In this document: piece after piece, positions 1-9,114 of the stretch
Numbering within the stretch: position 1 is the stretch's first letter
Layout of the letters: the number at the start of each line of letters is the position of its first letter
The notes under the pieces: generated by a model
The model's database searches: none
Seen by the model: the letters and a program-made list of their open reading frames with translations, nothing else
Told to the model about the DNA's origin: nothing
From: CAYTLW01 sp964438735
GTDB taxonomy: Bacteria > Myxococcota_A > UBA9042
Assembly (NCBI GenBank): GCA_964438735.1
Contig: CAYTLW010000056.1
Location: 1-46,235 of the forward strand
Direction of reading: 5' to 3'
Length of the DNA: 46,235 bases
Translations under genes and position numbers: made by a program

Positions 1-296
1 GCCGGGCTGACCTTCTTGATGAACATCTCCACCAGCTGAACGGTCGACGCGATGACCGCGATGAAGCTGATGAGCTGCAGGTAGGGCGCGTCGATGGCCA
101 CCAGCAGGTGGTTGATGCCGAAGGCTGCCGTCGAGGCGACCAGCATGACGAAGATGACGGCGCCGCCCATGCGGGTGGCGGTCTCCATCTTGGCGCTGAC
201 GCCCAGGAAGGGGCAGATGCCCAGGAAGTAGGCCAGCACGAAGTTGTTGATGAGGCAGGCGTTGGCGAAGGTGAGCCATAGCGCTTCGTCGTTCAT
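1..296 (-). CDS. rnfA: Rnf electron transport complex subunit A (partial, C-terminus beyond window)
   Basis: Integral membrane subunit of the Rnf ferredoxin:NAD+ oxidoreductase (RsxA/NqrE family). The 98 visible residues begin MNDEALWLTFANACLINNF and continue with alternating hydrophobic segments including FLGICPFLGVSAKMETATRMG. That stretch contains the conserved Cys of the RnfA/NqrE family which, from structural work on Rnf/Nqr, helps ligate a membrane-embedded iron-sulfur centre shared with RnfE. The family is about 190 residues, so roughly half is missing past the left edge. The ATG at 296-294 overlaps the rnfE TGA (ATGA), so it is translationally coupled and last in the visible operon order B-PFOR-C-D-G-E-A. 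Confidence 0.93.
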   Translation of the reverse strand, partial: MNDEALWLTFANACLINNFVLAYFLGICPFLGVSAKMETATRMGGAVIFVMLVASTAAFGINHLLVAIDAPYLQLISFIAVIASTVQLVEMFIKKVSP

Positions 297-949
297 GCGC
301 TCACCTCCTCGGCCACCAGGGCCTGCTTCTTCTTCTGTTCGGCGCGCCAGCTGAAGACCATCAACCAGCCCGCCAGGGTGAAGAAGCCCCCGCTGGGCAG
401 GATCATGATGACCCAGGGCTGGAAGCCTTCGTGCACCACCGAGAAGCCGAAGAGCGAGCCGCTGCCGAAGAGCTCGCGCACGCCGCCCAGGCAGAGCAGG
501 GCGATGGTGAAGCCCACGCCCATACCCAACGCGTCCAGTACCGAGCGGCCCAGGGTGTTCTTGGAGGCGAAGGCTTCGGCGCGGCCCAGGATCAGGCAGT
601 TGACCACGATGAGGGCGATGAAGGCGCCCAGGGCCTTGTGCAGCGGCAGGCTGATGGCCGCGATGGTGTAGTCCACCAGGGTCACGAAGGTCGCGATAAT
701 CAAGATGTAGGTGACGATACGCACCTGCTTGGGGATGAACTTGCGCAGCAGCGAGACGACCGTATTGGAGCCCAGCAGCACGATCATGGAGGCCAGGCCC
801 ATGGCCAGGCCGTTCTCGGCGGTGTTGGTCACCGCCAGCACCGGGCACATGCCCAGCACCTGCACGAACACCGGGTTGTCGCGCCACAAGCCCTTGATGA
901 ACTCGTCGGTGCTCGGCGTCTGTTCGACTGGCAGCAGTTCGGTGCTCAC
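293..949 (-). CDS. rnfE: Rnf electron transport complex subunit E
   Basis: Membrane subunit of Rnf (RsxE/NqrD family), paired with RnfA. It has 218 residues from a GTG start at 949, chosen because it overlaps the rnfG stop as GTGA and gives the expected N-terminus. Characteristic segments are FIKGLWRDNPVFVQVLGMCP, LAVTNTAENGLAMGLA and KFIPKQVRIVTYILIIA, followed by further hydrophobic helices; the conserved Cys lies in LGMCP. Length is normal for the family (about 200-230). The open frame runs upstream antisense-like through rnfG, but that extension is low-complexity Arg/Gly sequence and is rejected as coding. Confidence 0.95.
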   Translation of the reverse strand: MSTELLPVEQTPSTDEFIKGLWRDNPVFVQVLGMCPVLAVTNTAENGLAMGLASMIVLLGSNTVVSLLRKFIPKQVRIVTYILIIATFVTLVDYTIAAISLPLHKALGAFIALIVVNCLILGRAEAFASKNTLGRSVLDALGMGVGFTIALLCLGGVRELFGSGSLFGFSVVHEGFQPWVIMILPSGGFFTLAGWLMVFSWRAEQKKKQALVAEEVSA

Positions 950-1698
950 TTTGCGGGGCCCTCCTTTGCTGCAGCGGGTTTGGCCGGCGCCTTGAAGCTG
1001 GCCGCGGCCTTCTTGACCTTTGGCACCCACTTCGCCGCGCTGACGCCGATCATCTTGCCCACCGCCCGCGTGGTGATTGTGGCGCCGGAGATGGTGTCGA
1101 TCTGCCAGGGGCCGGTCTTCTGACCCGGCTTGACCACCTCGATGGGGTGGGCCAGTGCGCTTCCGTCGGCGTTCAACTTGACGTCCAGCGCCTTGAAGTT
1201 GGCCTGGTAGCCGGGCTCCTTCTCGGCCCGGTCGCCGATGCCCGGCGTCTCGCGACTCTGCAGGATCTCCATGCCGACGATGACGTCCCGGTCGGGCGCG
1301 TAGCCGACCAGCACCTTGACCACATCCTGGTAGCCCATGCCGCTGGCCTCCAGGGCCACGCCGACCAGCTTGCCGCTGGCATCGAAGGCGCCGTGCACGA
1401 CGCCTTTGGCCTTTTCGCCCTTGCCCCCACTTCCAGAAGACAGCGCGGCAAAGCTGCCGTCCTCCAGGGCTTTGAAGGTCTGGCTGCGCTCGGCCCCCGG
1501 CACCACCCGGAAGATGGCCGCCTGCAGGGCCTCGGCCTGGTTCTTCTCGATGATGGGCAGGGTGAACAGGAAGACGCTGACGATGAGCAGGCCACACATC
1601 AGGCCCACGCCCACCAGGGCGCGATACATGGGCCACGCCTTGGGCGGTGGTGGCGCGACGAAGGCCGCTGCTTCGCTCTTGGAGGCGGCGTCGCTCAT
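946..1698 (-). CDS. rnfG: Rnf electron transport complex subunit G (covalent FMN)
   Basis: Membrane-anchored, periplasm-facing FMN-binding subunit of Rnf (RsxG/NqrC family), 250 residues. One N-terminal transmembrane helix (ALVGVGLMCGLLIVSVFLFT, about residues 26-45) is followed by an FMN-binding domain. The flavinylation site is IDTISGATITT near residue 200, matching the SGATxT pattern in which Thr carries FMN by a phosphoester bond; an ApbE flavin transferase would be needed but is not in this window. The ILQSRETPGIGDRAE segment is also typical. The C-terminus is Ala/Lys/Pro-rich (KAPAKPAAAKEGPAK), which is not needed for the fold. The start at 1698 overlaps the rnfD stop. Confidence 0.95.
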   Translation of the reverse strand: MSDAASKSEAAAFVAPPPPKAWPMYRALVGVGLMCGLLIVSVFLFTLPIIEKNQAEALQAAIFRVVPGAERSQTFKALEDGSFAALSSGSGGKGEKAKGVVHGAFDASGKLVGVALEASGMGYQDVVKVLVGYAPDRDVIVGMEILQSRETPGIGDRAEKEPGYQANFKALDVKLNADGSALAHPIEVVKPGQKTGPWQIDTISGATITTRAVGKMIGVSAAKWVPKVKKAAASFKAPAKPAAAKEGPAK

Positions 1699-2738
1699 GG
1701 CGCCCCCTCCGCGTCGACCTTCTTGCGCTTGCTCGTACCGAACACCCGCGGCTGCAACATGGTGTCGATGTGCGGCGCCGCGGCGTTGCCCAGCAGGATG
1801 GCGTACATCATGCCCTCGGGCATGCCGCCCCAGAAGCGGATGGAGACGGTCAGCACGGCGATGAGGATGCCGTAGAGCACGCAGCCCAGGTTGGTCATGG
1901 GCGAGCCGACCATGTCGGTGGCCATGAAGACGGCGCCGAGCATCAGGCCGCCCGACAAGAGCACGAACTGCGCCGAGGGGTATTTCGTCGGGTCGACGCC
2001 GTGGAAGATGGCGCCCAGCAGCGCCGCGGTGCCCAGGATGGTCAGCGGGATGCGCCAGTTCATCATGTTGCGGGCCACCAGCCAGACGCCGCCGATGAGG
2101 ATCAGCACCGCGCACGTCTCGCCCGCCGAACCGGTGGTCATGCCCAGGAGCAGGTCGGTGGCTTCGGTGGCCTGGCCGTCGAACTTCCAGGCCGAAAGCG
2201 GCGTCGCGGCGGTGATGGCGTCCACCGTGGACGGGCGCGACAGGGGCAGGGTGAAGACCGAGTCGGCTACGGTCCAGAAGCGGCCCTCGGCGAAGGACTC
2301 ATGCCAGGTCGTCATGGGGATGGGGAAGGCCGCCTGCAGCACCGCCCGACCGACCAGGGCGGGGTTGAAGGGGTTGGCGCCCAGGCCGCCGAAGAGCCAC
2401 TTGCCCAGGCCGATGCAGATGAAGCCGCCGGCGACCACGATCCACAAGGGAATGGCCGGCGGCAGCACCAGGCCGTAGAGCAGGCCGGTGATGACGGCCG
2501 AGCCGTCGCCGATGGTGGTGCCACCCGGGCTGTTGCGCGAGAGCAGGTGCTCGGCCAGCACGCAGGAGCCGACGGCGCCCAGCAGGGTGATGAGCCCGGT
2601 GAGACCAAACGCGGCGACGGCGAAGAGCGTGATCGGCGCCAGGGCCAGGACCACGTTCCACATGATGGATTCGACGCTGTTGCCGCTGAGCACGTGCGGC
2701 GAGGAGCGGATCTCCAGGGTCTTGCCGGGCGACGCCAT
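1695..2738 (-). CDS. rnfD: Rnf electron transport complex subunit D
   Basis: Polytopic membrane subunit of Rnf (RsxD/NqrB family), 347 residues, with many hydrophobic helices and the signature SPHVLSGNSVESIMWNVVLA near the N-terminus. It carries the second covalent FMN: the DAITAATPL segment fits the RnfD/NqrB flavinylation region, where Thr is modified. GLGANPFNPALVGRA is the conserved inter-helix signature. The ATG at 2738 overlaps the rnfC TGA (TGATG), so it is coupled to rnfC; the 3' end overlaps rnfG by ATGA. Length and motifs are normal. Confidence 0.95.
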   Translation of the reverse strand: MASPGKTLEIRSSPHVLSGNSVESIMWNVVLALAPITLFAVAAFGLTGLITLLGAVGSCVLAEHLLSRNSPGGTTIGDGSAVITGLLYGLVLPPAIPLWIVVAGGFICIGLGKWLFGGLGANPFNPALVGRAVLQAAFPIPMTTWHESFAEGRFWTVADSVFTLPLSRPSTVDAITAATPLSAWKFDGQATEATDLLLGMTTGSAGETCAVLILIGGVWLVARNMMNWRIPLTILGTAALLGAIFHGVDPTKYPSAQFVLLSGGLMLGAVFMATDMVGSPMTNLGCVLYGILIAVLTVSIRFWGGMPEGMMYAILLGNAAAPHIDTMLQPRVFGTSKRKKVDAEGAP

Positions 2739-4099
2739 CAGGAGTTCCCCCGCTTGCGAAGCTCGGCTTTGGCGACGCGGAAGCGCTGCACCAGCGGGAT
2801 ATGCGACGGACAGACGAAGGTGCAGCTGCCGCACTCGAAGCAGTCCCAGAGATTGCGGGTCTCGGCCATGGCCTCGTAGTCGCCGATGGCCGCCAGGGTG
2901 CCCAGGTCGGAGGGGTTCAGGAACAGCGGGCAGGCGTCCAGGCAGTAGCCGCAGCGGATGCAAGGATGCACCTTGATGGCGTTCTGCGGGCCGGTGTCGG
3001 CTTCGGTCAGGGCGATGACGCCGCTGGTGCCCTTGGTGATGGGGATGTCCAGGCTGGACGCCGCCGGACCCATCATCGGTCCGCCCATGAAGACGCGGGT
3101 GATGTCGCCCGTGGTGCCCACGGTATCGAGGATGAAGCGCAGCGTGGTGCCGATGGCGATGCGGTAGTTGCCCTTGTCGCGCACGCCCGGGCCGCTGATG
3201 GTGATGACCCGCTCCTGGATGCCCCGTCCCCAGGGCAGCAAGCGGCCGATCTCGGCGGTGGTGGCGACGTTGATGACCACCACGCCGATGTCCAGCGGCA
3301 GGCCACCCGACGGCACCTCGCGGCCCAGGGTGGACTTGATGAGCATCTTCTCGGCGCCTTGGGGGTACTTCACCTCCATGACGTCGACGGTGCAGGGCAG
3401 GTCGTCGGGGATCTTTGCGCGCAGCGACTCGGCGGCGTCGACCTTGTTGGCCTCGATGCCGATGATGCAGCGCTCGGCGCCAGTGACCTTGAGCACGTAA
3501 CGGATGCCTTCGAAAATGTCCGCCTGCTGCTCCAGCATCACCCGGTGGTCGGTGGTCAGCCAGGGCTCGCACTCGGCGCCGTTGAGCATCAGGGTGTCGA
3601 TGGGCTTTTCGTCCGGCACCGCCAGCTTGACGTGGGTGGGGAAGCCGGCGCCGCCCAGCCCCACGATGCCCGCCGCCTGGATGGCCGCCAGGATCTCGTC
3701 CCGGCTGGCCGTGCGCCAGTCACAGGCGGGCCCCGCGGCCACCTCCTGGGTCGAGCCGGGGTAGGGCTCGATGTAGATGCCGTCCATCATCCGCCCGTTG
3801 ATGTTCGGCATCAGGCCGATCTTGCGGATGACGCCCGACACGGGCGCGTGCATATCCACCGACATCCAGCCGTCAGCTTTGGCGATGGTCTGCCCCCGGG
3901 TGACCTCCTGGCCGGGTTTCACGCAGGGCACCGCCGGCTTGCCGATATGCTGTGACAGGGGCACAGCCAGCGAGGGCGCGAAGGGGAACTGCCGGATGGG
4001 CAGATCCTTCGTCGCGTCCTTGGCCTCCGGCGGGTGAATCCCGTGCCGGAAGGTCCTGCCGCTGGTCATCGCGCCGGTGGGGCGCGCCCCGAAGAGCAT
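2738..4099 (-). CDS. rnfC: Rnf electron transport complex subunit C
   Basis: Peripheral cytoplasmic subunit of Rnf, the site of NAD(H)/FMN exchange, 453 residues. It begins with the RnfC barrel-sandwich region (FRHGIHPPEAKDATKDLPIR), then the Complex I 51-kDa-like NADH/FMN domain (AAGIVGLGGAGFPTHVKL; LMLNGAECEPWLTTDHR), an SLBB-like region, and two [4Fe-4S] motifs, CIRCGYCLDACP (near residue 377) and CFECGSCTFVCP (near 418). It starts at 4099 with a good AAGGAG ribosome site and lies only 25 bp after the PFOR stop. This places it in the same transcript as PFOR and makes PFOR an insertion between rnfB and rnfC. Confidence 0.96.
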   Translation of the reverse strand: MLFGARPTGAMTSGRTFRHGIHPPEAKDATKDLPIRQFPFAPSLAVPLSQHIGKPAVPCVKPGQEVTRGQTIAKADGWMSVDMHAPVSGVIRKIGLMPNINGRMMDGIYIEPYPGSTQEVAAGPACDWRTASRDEILAAIQAAGIVGLGGAGFPTHVKLAVPDEKPIDTLMLNGAECEPWLTTDHRVMLEQQADIFEGIRYVLKVTGAERCIIGIEANKVDAAESLRAKIPDDLPCTVDVMEVKYPQGAEKMLIKSTLGREVPSGGLPLDIGVVVINVATTAEIGRLLPWGRGIQERVITISGPGVRDKGNYRIAIGTTLRFILDTVGTTGDITRVFMGGPMMGPAASSLDIPITKGTSGVIALTEADTGPQNAIKVHPCIRCGYCLDACPLFLNPSDLGTLAAIGDYEAMAETRNLWDCFECGSCTFVCPSHIPLVQRFRVAKAELRKRGNS

Positions 4100-4124
4100 C
4101 GGTAGAGCTCCTTTGCCGCCCGGG

Positions 4125-7100
4125 CTAGTTGAAACTCGCTGCGCGGGCGATGAGCTTGTCGGCGCCCGGCGCGTCCGGATCTCGCGGGTGACCGGGGTGG
4201 ATGACGCCAGCGGTGCAGAGCTCCGCCGCCTTGACCAGCTGCGCGAAGGTGGCTGCGGCGGGGTCGACCAGCTCGGCCTTCTTGTCCGCGTTGTACTTGA
4301 AGGCCTTGTTGTTGATCTTGATGCACTCGTCGCAGGCGGTGCACTCGGCGACCTCGATCCACGGCGCCGAGTAGGCGTCGCTGGCGCCGTTGCCGCCGGC
4401 GGCTGCGGCATCACCACCGCCACCAGCGAGCGCACCGAGCATGGCCGACGCGTCGCCCTCGCCGCCCATGGCCAGGCTCATCAGGCCCTGGGCGATGCGC
4501 GCCACGGTCTCCTGGCGCACCCGCGCCTCGGTGTCGTCGGTCTGCACCACCGGCTCTTCGACCGCCGAGATGGCCTTGAGCAGGGTCCAGAAGGCCCGCC
4601 GATCCTCACAGGCGAGGACCACCGGCTCGGCCACCAGCAGGCGACCGAGCTGCTGCTTGCCGTCCACCGTCCAGATGTAGGGGAAGCTACCGTTGCGCTC
4701 CTCCACCGACATGTCCAGGTACTCGTGCAGGGGCACCATGCTGTCATTCCAGGTGTCCTGCGGCGCCTTGCGGAAGTGCTTGCGGAAGCGCGCCTCGGTC
4801 ATGGCGAAGTCGGCGAAGGTGAAGGGCAGGTCCATGGTCCGCTCACCGCGCGCGTCCTTGTACTTCAACGTGTAGGTCGGCCAGTCCGCGTCCATGTCGG
4901 GGTTGCCGTCCAGGTTGAAGCACTCCTGCGGGGTCAGGCCCTTGTCCGGGTCATAGGTGAACAGCGGGTAGGCACGGGACTCGACCGCCAGCTTGGCCTG
5001 GTCGTAGCCCATGTCGTCGCCGATGCCATGCTCCGGCTGGCACGAGGTGTACAGGTTGAACAGGGCCGGACGCCGCGCCTTCAGACCGTGGATGAAGCCC
5101 TCGATCATGTGGTTGGCGTTGGAGATGGCCCCCTGCAGCACGTAGGTGGTCCTGTGGGCCATGGCGATGAGGCCGATCTCCTTGCGGACCTCCTCCTTGC
5201 CCTGGAAGGCCTTGCCGTACTGCGCCATGTCGCTGATCTGGCCGGTGAAGCCCGAGGTGCACGCCTGGCCGCCGGTGTTCGAGTACACCTGGGTGTCCAC
5301 GATGACCGTCTTGATGGGTTTGCCCGACATCATCAGCCGCGACAGGTTCTGGAAGCCGATGTCGTACATGGCACCGTCGCCGCCGACGCCGACCACCGGC
5401 GGGCAGAGCTCCCACTCTTCGTCGGTGAAGTGCCGCCAGTTGAAGTAGGTCAGGTACTCGTCGTGCTTCTTGGGATCGTACTCGCCCGAGACCTCCAGCT
5501 CGGCCCGGCGGATGGCGCGGAAGCCATCGGCCATCTTGGCCATATGCCCCTCGAACACACCCATGCAGATGGACGGCGTGTCCTGGAAGAGGTGATTGGC
5601 CCAGGGGTAGGGGTAGGGGTTGAAGGGGTAGGTCGAGCCCCACACCGAGGTGCAGCCGGTGGAGTTGATCATGCCCAGCGCCGCGCGACCCTGGCCCGTG
5701 GTGCCCTTGAGGTAACGCCAGCGCAGCTTGCGCAATTTGGCCACCAGCTGGGAGGCCTCCTTGAGCCACGCCTGGTCGATGGGGTCACCCTCGCGGGCCT
5801 CCTCCATCTTCTCGGCGATGGACGCCAAGGTGACGTCCTGGCCCTCGGCGCCCTGCAGCACCTCGCCCAGCGTCGCCGGGTCGGTGATGTCCAGCTTGCC
5901 CAGCAGGCGCGACTGCACGTGCTTCTCGAGCCGGTCGATGAGCCCCTCGAGGTACTCCAGGTGGCTGGCCACGCGCTTCTGCATCAGCGCCTCGACGGTC
6001 GCCGTGAACAGGTGCAGGACCGTCTTCTCCGAGCAGCCCAGGCAGGCGCCGTCGCCGGAGTTCAGGGCCATGTAGTGGGCCTTGTCCAGCAGTAGAGCCG
6101 ACAGGGTGCCGACGCCCTCCTCCAGGTTGGAGATCTTGATGAAACGATCCGGCGTGCTCGGCAGGTCGAGCCAGAGGTCCCAGGCCTTGCGCATCTTGGC
6201 GATGGAGTCTTCGGTCTGTGGCACCGAAATAAGGGCGTCGTCGGTGCAGACCTTGACGCACTCCATGCAGCCCTTGCAGGTGTAGGGATTGACCGTGACG
6301 CTGAACAGGCCGCCCGAGCCCTTGAGCTTCTTCTCGGGCAGGGTGAAGTGCGGCCGCGTCAGGGCCATCTGGAATCCGTCGAGCTCGTCCTTGACCAGGG
6401 CGAACTCGCCTTCGAGCGCGGTCTTGCCGGCGTCGTCCAGACCCGACTCCGTGACCGCCAGACCGATGGCCATGTCGAGCAAGCCGTCCACGTTGGCGTC
6501 GTTGCCGGCGTCATCGAAGAGCGCCTTGACGTGTTTCTCGGCGACCCGTGAGGCCCGCTGCACGTGCTGCAGCTCGACGCCGCGCTTGCCGATGCGCTTG
6601 ATGGCGGTGTTGAAGACCGCGCCCACCTCGCTGACCAGGCCGGGGATGGCCGTGTCCGGGCAGACCGTGTAGCAGTCGCCGCAAGCGGTGCAGTTCTCCG
6701 GGATGAACTCCGGGTGGTCGAAGCGGATGCCCGTCATGTCGCGGAACACCGAGGTGACCGCCGGCATGGTGCCCAGACCGATGAAAGGATCGGTGAGCTG
6801 ATCGTCACCGCGTCCGGCGGCGTAGAAGGCTCCGGTCTGCTCCCAGAAGCGGTGGATGTCGGTGATGGGCGCCTCGCTGGCGGGCAGGCGCTTGAGCATG
6901 GGCGGCAGCGGCGGCCCGAGCTGGCGCAGGCCCTGCTCTTCGGCCACGACCTCGGTGGTCGGCACGGCGCGGACCTCGTCCCAGCCGCGGCGGATGATGC
7001 GCATGTTGTCGTCGACCACGCGCTGGCCCTTGCTGCCGAACTTGGCCTCGATCTGGGCCTCGATGGCCTCCAGCAACTGGGCCTCGGACAGCCCGGCTTC

Positions 7101-9044
7101 CTTGCCCACCGGCGAGGCCGAGAAGAAGGCGCCCTGGAAGGCGTTGCCCTGCATTCGCAGCTGCAGCTCGGGGTTGGACGCCTCGGCGCGGGCGATGTTG
7201 AAGCCGTCCAACGCGAAGACCTTGACCTTCTTTTCGATGATGAGTTTGCGATAGCGCTCGGGGATGAACGCCCACACCTCTTCGGGTGAGCGGCCATCGG
7301 ACTCGATGATGAACGTGCCGCCGTCGGTGAGCCCGGCGAGCGCGTTGGTATGCTTGAAGACGTTCGGGTCGGGGCTCAGCACCACGTCGACGTAGAAGTA
7401 CTCGCAGTTGATCCGGATGGGCTCCGGCGCCGCGGCCAGGTAGTAGGTCGTCGGCTGGCCTTTCTTCTCGGAGCCGTACTTCGGATTGGCCTTGATGTGG
7501 AAGCCCAACAGGTCAAACAGCGTCATCGCCAGGTTCTTGCCCGTGGTGATGGCGCCCCAGCCGCCGACCGAGTGAAAGCGCACGGTGACGCTGCCGTCGG
7601 GCATCAGGTTGGGATTCTCGGAGCCGCGCACGGCCAGGTCGGCCACGTGCGGGTAGTCCTTGACGATGGTGTCCTGGTGGATGGCCATCTTCGGCGACGA
7701 CGCGGTCTCGTGCACGAAGTCGATGGACGTGTAGAAGAAGCGCTTCTTGCCGCCGTCGGGGAGCATGTTCTCGACGGCGCCGATGAGGCCTTCGGGCTGC
7801 AGGTCGCGGCTGCCCATGCCGAAGCTGCCCGAGTAGATGGGCGGCGCGTCGGTGAGCTTTGTGAAGGTCGGCAGGTCGGGATGCGGCGTGTAATCTTCGC
7901 CGCGCCCGTTCTCCAGGCACTTGGCCAGGGTCGTACGCAGCTCGCGCACCACCGGCAGGTCGACGGCCAGGGGCTGGTCGAGGCGCTCGAGTACCACCAC
8001 GCCCTTGCGGCCGCGGACCAGGTTGGCCAGCTCGGCGGCCGGGAAGGGCCGGAACATGACCAGGTCGACCACGCCCACCTTCAGGTTGCGGGTCTTGCGC
8101 AGGTAGTCGGCGACCACCTCGGCGCTGGGCATGACGCTGCCCTGGCCGAGGATCAGGTAGTCGGCGTCGTCGCAGAGGTAGGGAACGACCTTGTGGTAGC
8201 GGCGCCCGGTGAGCTTGTAGAACTCGTCGAAGGCCCGGTCGGCCAGTTCGTCGATGTGGTCGAAGAAGAAGGGGCGCTGGGCGGCCACGGACTGCATGTA
8301 GCTGTCCTGGTTCTGCACCAGTCCGGCCATGACCGGGTTGTCCACGTCCCAGAGCACGGGGATGCGACGGCGGGTGTCGCCGTAGATCATGCGCTGGGCC
8401 GCGGTCGGCGTGTCGATCATGTCGTCGGGGTGACCCAGGTACTCGTCGATGAGCTCGCGCTCGGGCACCTTGAGCGACTCGATGAGGTGCGTGGTCAGGA
8501 AGCCGTCCTGGGCGATGATGCCGGGCGTGAGCGAGAGCTCGGCGATGCGGTGGGCGATGATGTTCAGGTCGGCCGCGTTCTGGGCGTTCTTGGCGAACAT
8601 CTGGAAGAAGCCGGTGTCGTCGACGCAGTGGTAGTCGTCGTGGCCGGCGTGCACGTTCAGGTTGGCCTTGGTCATGGCCCGGGCGCCGATGTTGAGCACG
8701 TAGGTCAGGCGCTTGCCGACGGCGGCGTAGAGCGACTCGTGCATGTAGGCGATGCCCTGGCCGGACGAGAAGTTCGCCGCGCGCAGGCCACTCATGGCCA
8801 TGCCGGCGGTGACGCCAGCGGCGGCGTGTTCACCTTCGGGCTCGATGAAGATCAGCGGCCGGCCGGAGGTGTTCAGATGCCCCTTGGCGGTCTCCTCGGC
8901 CCAGTACTCGCCCATCTGAGTGGACGGGGTGATGGGATAGGCGCCCGCTGCGTCCGTGGACTCGCGCTCGCACATGATGACGGCGGAGTTGCCGTCGAGG
9001 GCTGCGCGGCTTCCCGGGTATTTGAACTGGGTTTCGTTGGCCAT
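4125..9044 (-). CDS. nifJ: Pyruvate:ferredoxin (flavodoxin) oxidoreductase, extended single-chain form
   Basis: Oxidises pyruvate plus CoA to acetyl-CoA and CO2 while reducing ferredoxin, in the cytoplasm. It has 1639 residues against about 1170-1200 for common single-chain PFORs. Order: alpha domain with YPITPSTQMGEYWAEETA; CoA/domain II; gamma domain (VRFHSVGGWGAITTGKNLA, about 500-700); ferredoxin domain with CTACGDCYTVCP (near 783) and CKGCMECVKVC (near 921); GACLGCSEK and STGCTSVWGS for the proximal cluster; TPP site GDGAMYDIG (near 1218) to YSNTGGQA (near 1254). Extra material separates the two ferredoxin motifs and precedes the TPP site. The C-terminus adds a Gly/Ala linker and a third cluster-like motif CTACDECIKINN (near 1565) with a later Cys near 1608. 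The ATG at 9044 has AGGAG upstream. Substrate could be another 2-oxoacid, but context favours pyruvate. Confidence 0.9.
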   Translation of the reverse strand: MANETQFKYPGSRAALDGNSAVIMCERESTDAAGAYPITPSTQMGEYWAEETAKGHLNTSGRPLIFIEPEGEHAAAGVTAGMAMSGLRAANFSSGQGIAYMHESLYAAVGKRLTYVLNIGARAMTKANLNVHAGHDDYHCVDDTGFFQMFAKNAQNAADLNIIAHRIAELSLTPGIIAQDGFLTTHLIESLKVPERELIDEYLGHPDDMIDTPTAAQRMIYGDTRRRIPVLWDVDNPVMAGLVQNQDSYMQSVAAQRPFFFDHIDELADRAFDEFYKLTGRRYHKVVPYLCDDADYLILGQGSVMPSAEVVADYLRKTRNLKVGVVDLVMFRPFPAAELANLVRGRKGVVVLERLDQPLAVDLPVVRELRTTLAKCLENGRGEDYTPHPDLPTFTKLTDAPPIYSGSFGMGSRDLQPEGLIGAVENMLPDGGKKRFFYTSIDFVHETASSPKMAIHQDTIVKDYPHVADLAVRGSENPNLMPDGSVTVRFHSVGGWGAITTGKNLAMTLFDLLGFHIKANPKYGSEKKGQPTTYYLAAAPEPIRINCEYFYVDVVLSPDPNVFKHTNALAGLTDGGTFIIESDGRSPEEVWAFIPERYRKLIIEKKVKVFALDGFNIARAEASNPELQLRMQGNAFQGAFFSASPVGKEAGLSEAQLLEAIEAQIEAKFGSKGQRVVDDNMRIIRRGWDEVRAVPTTEVVAEEQGLRQLGPPLPPMLKRLPASEAPITDIHRFWEQTGAFYAAGRGDDQLTDPFIGLGTMPAVTSVFRDMTGIRFDHPEFIPENCTACGDCYTVCPDTAIPGLVSEVGAVFNTAIKRIGKRGVELQHVQRASRVAEKHVKALFDDAGNDANVDGLLDMAIGLAVTESGLDDAGKTALEGEFALVKDELDGFQMALTRPHFTLPEKKLKGSGGLFSVTVNPYTCKGCMECVKVCTDDALISVPQTEDSIAKMRKAWDLWLDLPSTPDRFIKISNLEEGVGTLSALLLDKAHYMALNSGDGACLGCSEKTVLHLFTATVEALMQKRVASHLEYLEGLIDRLEKHVQSRLLGKLDITDPATLGEVLQGAEGQDVTLASIAEKMEEAREGDPIDQAWLKEASQLVAKLRKLRWRYLKGTTGQGRAALGMINSTGCTSVWGSTYPFNPYPYPWANHLFQDTPSICMGVFEGHMAKMADGFRAIRRAELEVSGEYDPKKHDEYLTYFNWRHFTDEEWELCPPVVGVGGDGAMYDIGFQNLSRLMMSGKPIKTVIVDTQVYSNTGGQACTSGFTGQISDMAQYGKAFQGKEEVRKEIGLIAMAHRTTYVLQGAISNANHMIEGFIHGLKARRPALFNLYTSCQPEHGIGDDMGYDQAKLAVESRAYPLFTYDPDKGLTPQECFNLDGNPDMDADWPTYTLKYKDARGERTMDLPFTFADFAMTEARFRKHFRKAPQDTWNDSMVPLHEYLDMSVEERNGSFPYIWTVDGKQQLGRLLVAEPVVLACEDRRAFWTLLKAISAVEEPVVQTDDTEARVRQETVARIAQGLMSLAMGGEGDASAMLGALAGGGGDAAAAGGNGASDAYSAPWIEVAECTACDECIKINNKAFKYNADKKAELVDPAAATFAQLVKAAELCTAGVIHPGHPRDPDAPGADKLIARAASFN

Positions 9045-9072
9045 TGTGTACTCCTGGTGCTCTCTCGTTCCC

Positions 9073-9108
9073 GTGTCTGTGTCCGTGCCCGTGCCCGTGC
9101 CCGTGCCC
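9073..9108. repeat. GTGCCC hexamer microsatellite between rnfB and PFOR
   Basis: The 70-bp spacer between the rnfB stop (9115) and the PFOR ATG (9044) holds four perfect GTGCCC units (9085-9108) preceded by two degenerate units (GTGTCT, GTGTCC). On the coding strand it reads as GGGCAC repeats ending about 28 nt before the PFOR start. Short tandem hexamers can expand or contract by slippage; here a change would alter spacer length, not a reading frame of either gene. Confidence 0.9.
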
Positions 9109-9114
9109 GATCGC

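Noticed and set aside
293..1636. Long overlapping ORFs in other frames of the rnf, PFOR and other GC-rich genes
   Set aside because: They are Arg/Gly/His/Ala-rich shadows produced by high-GC codon use and have no domain motifs.
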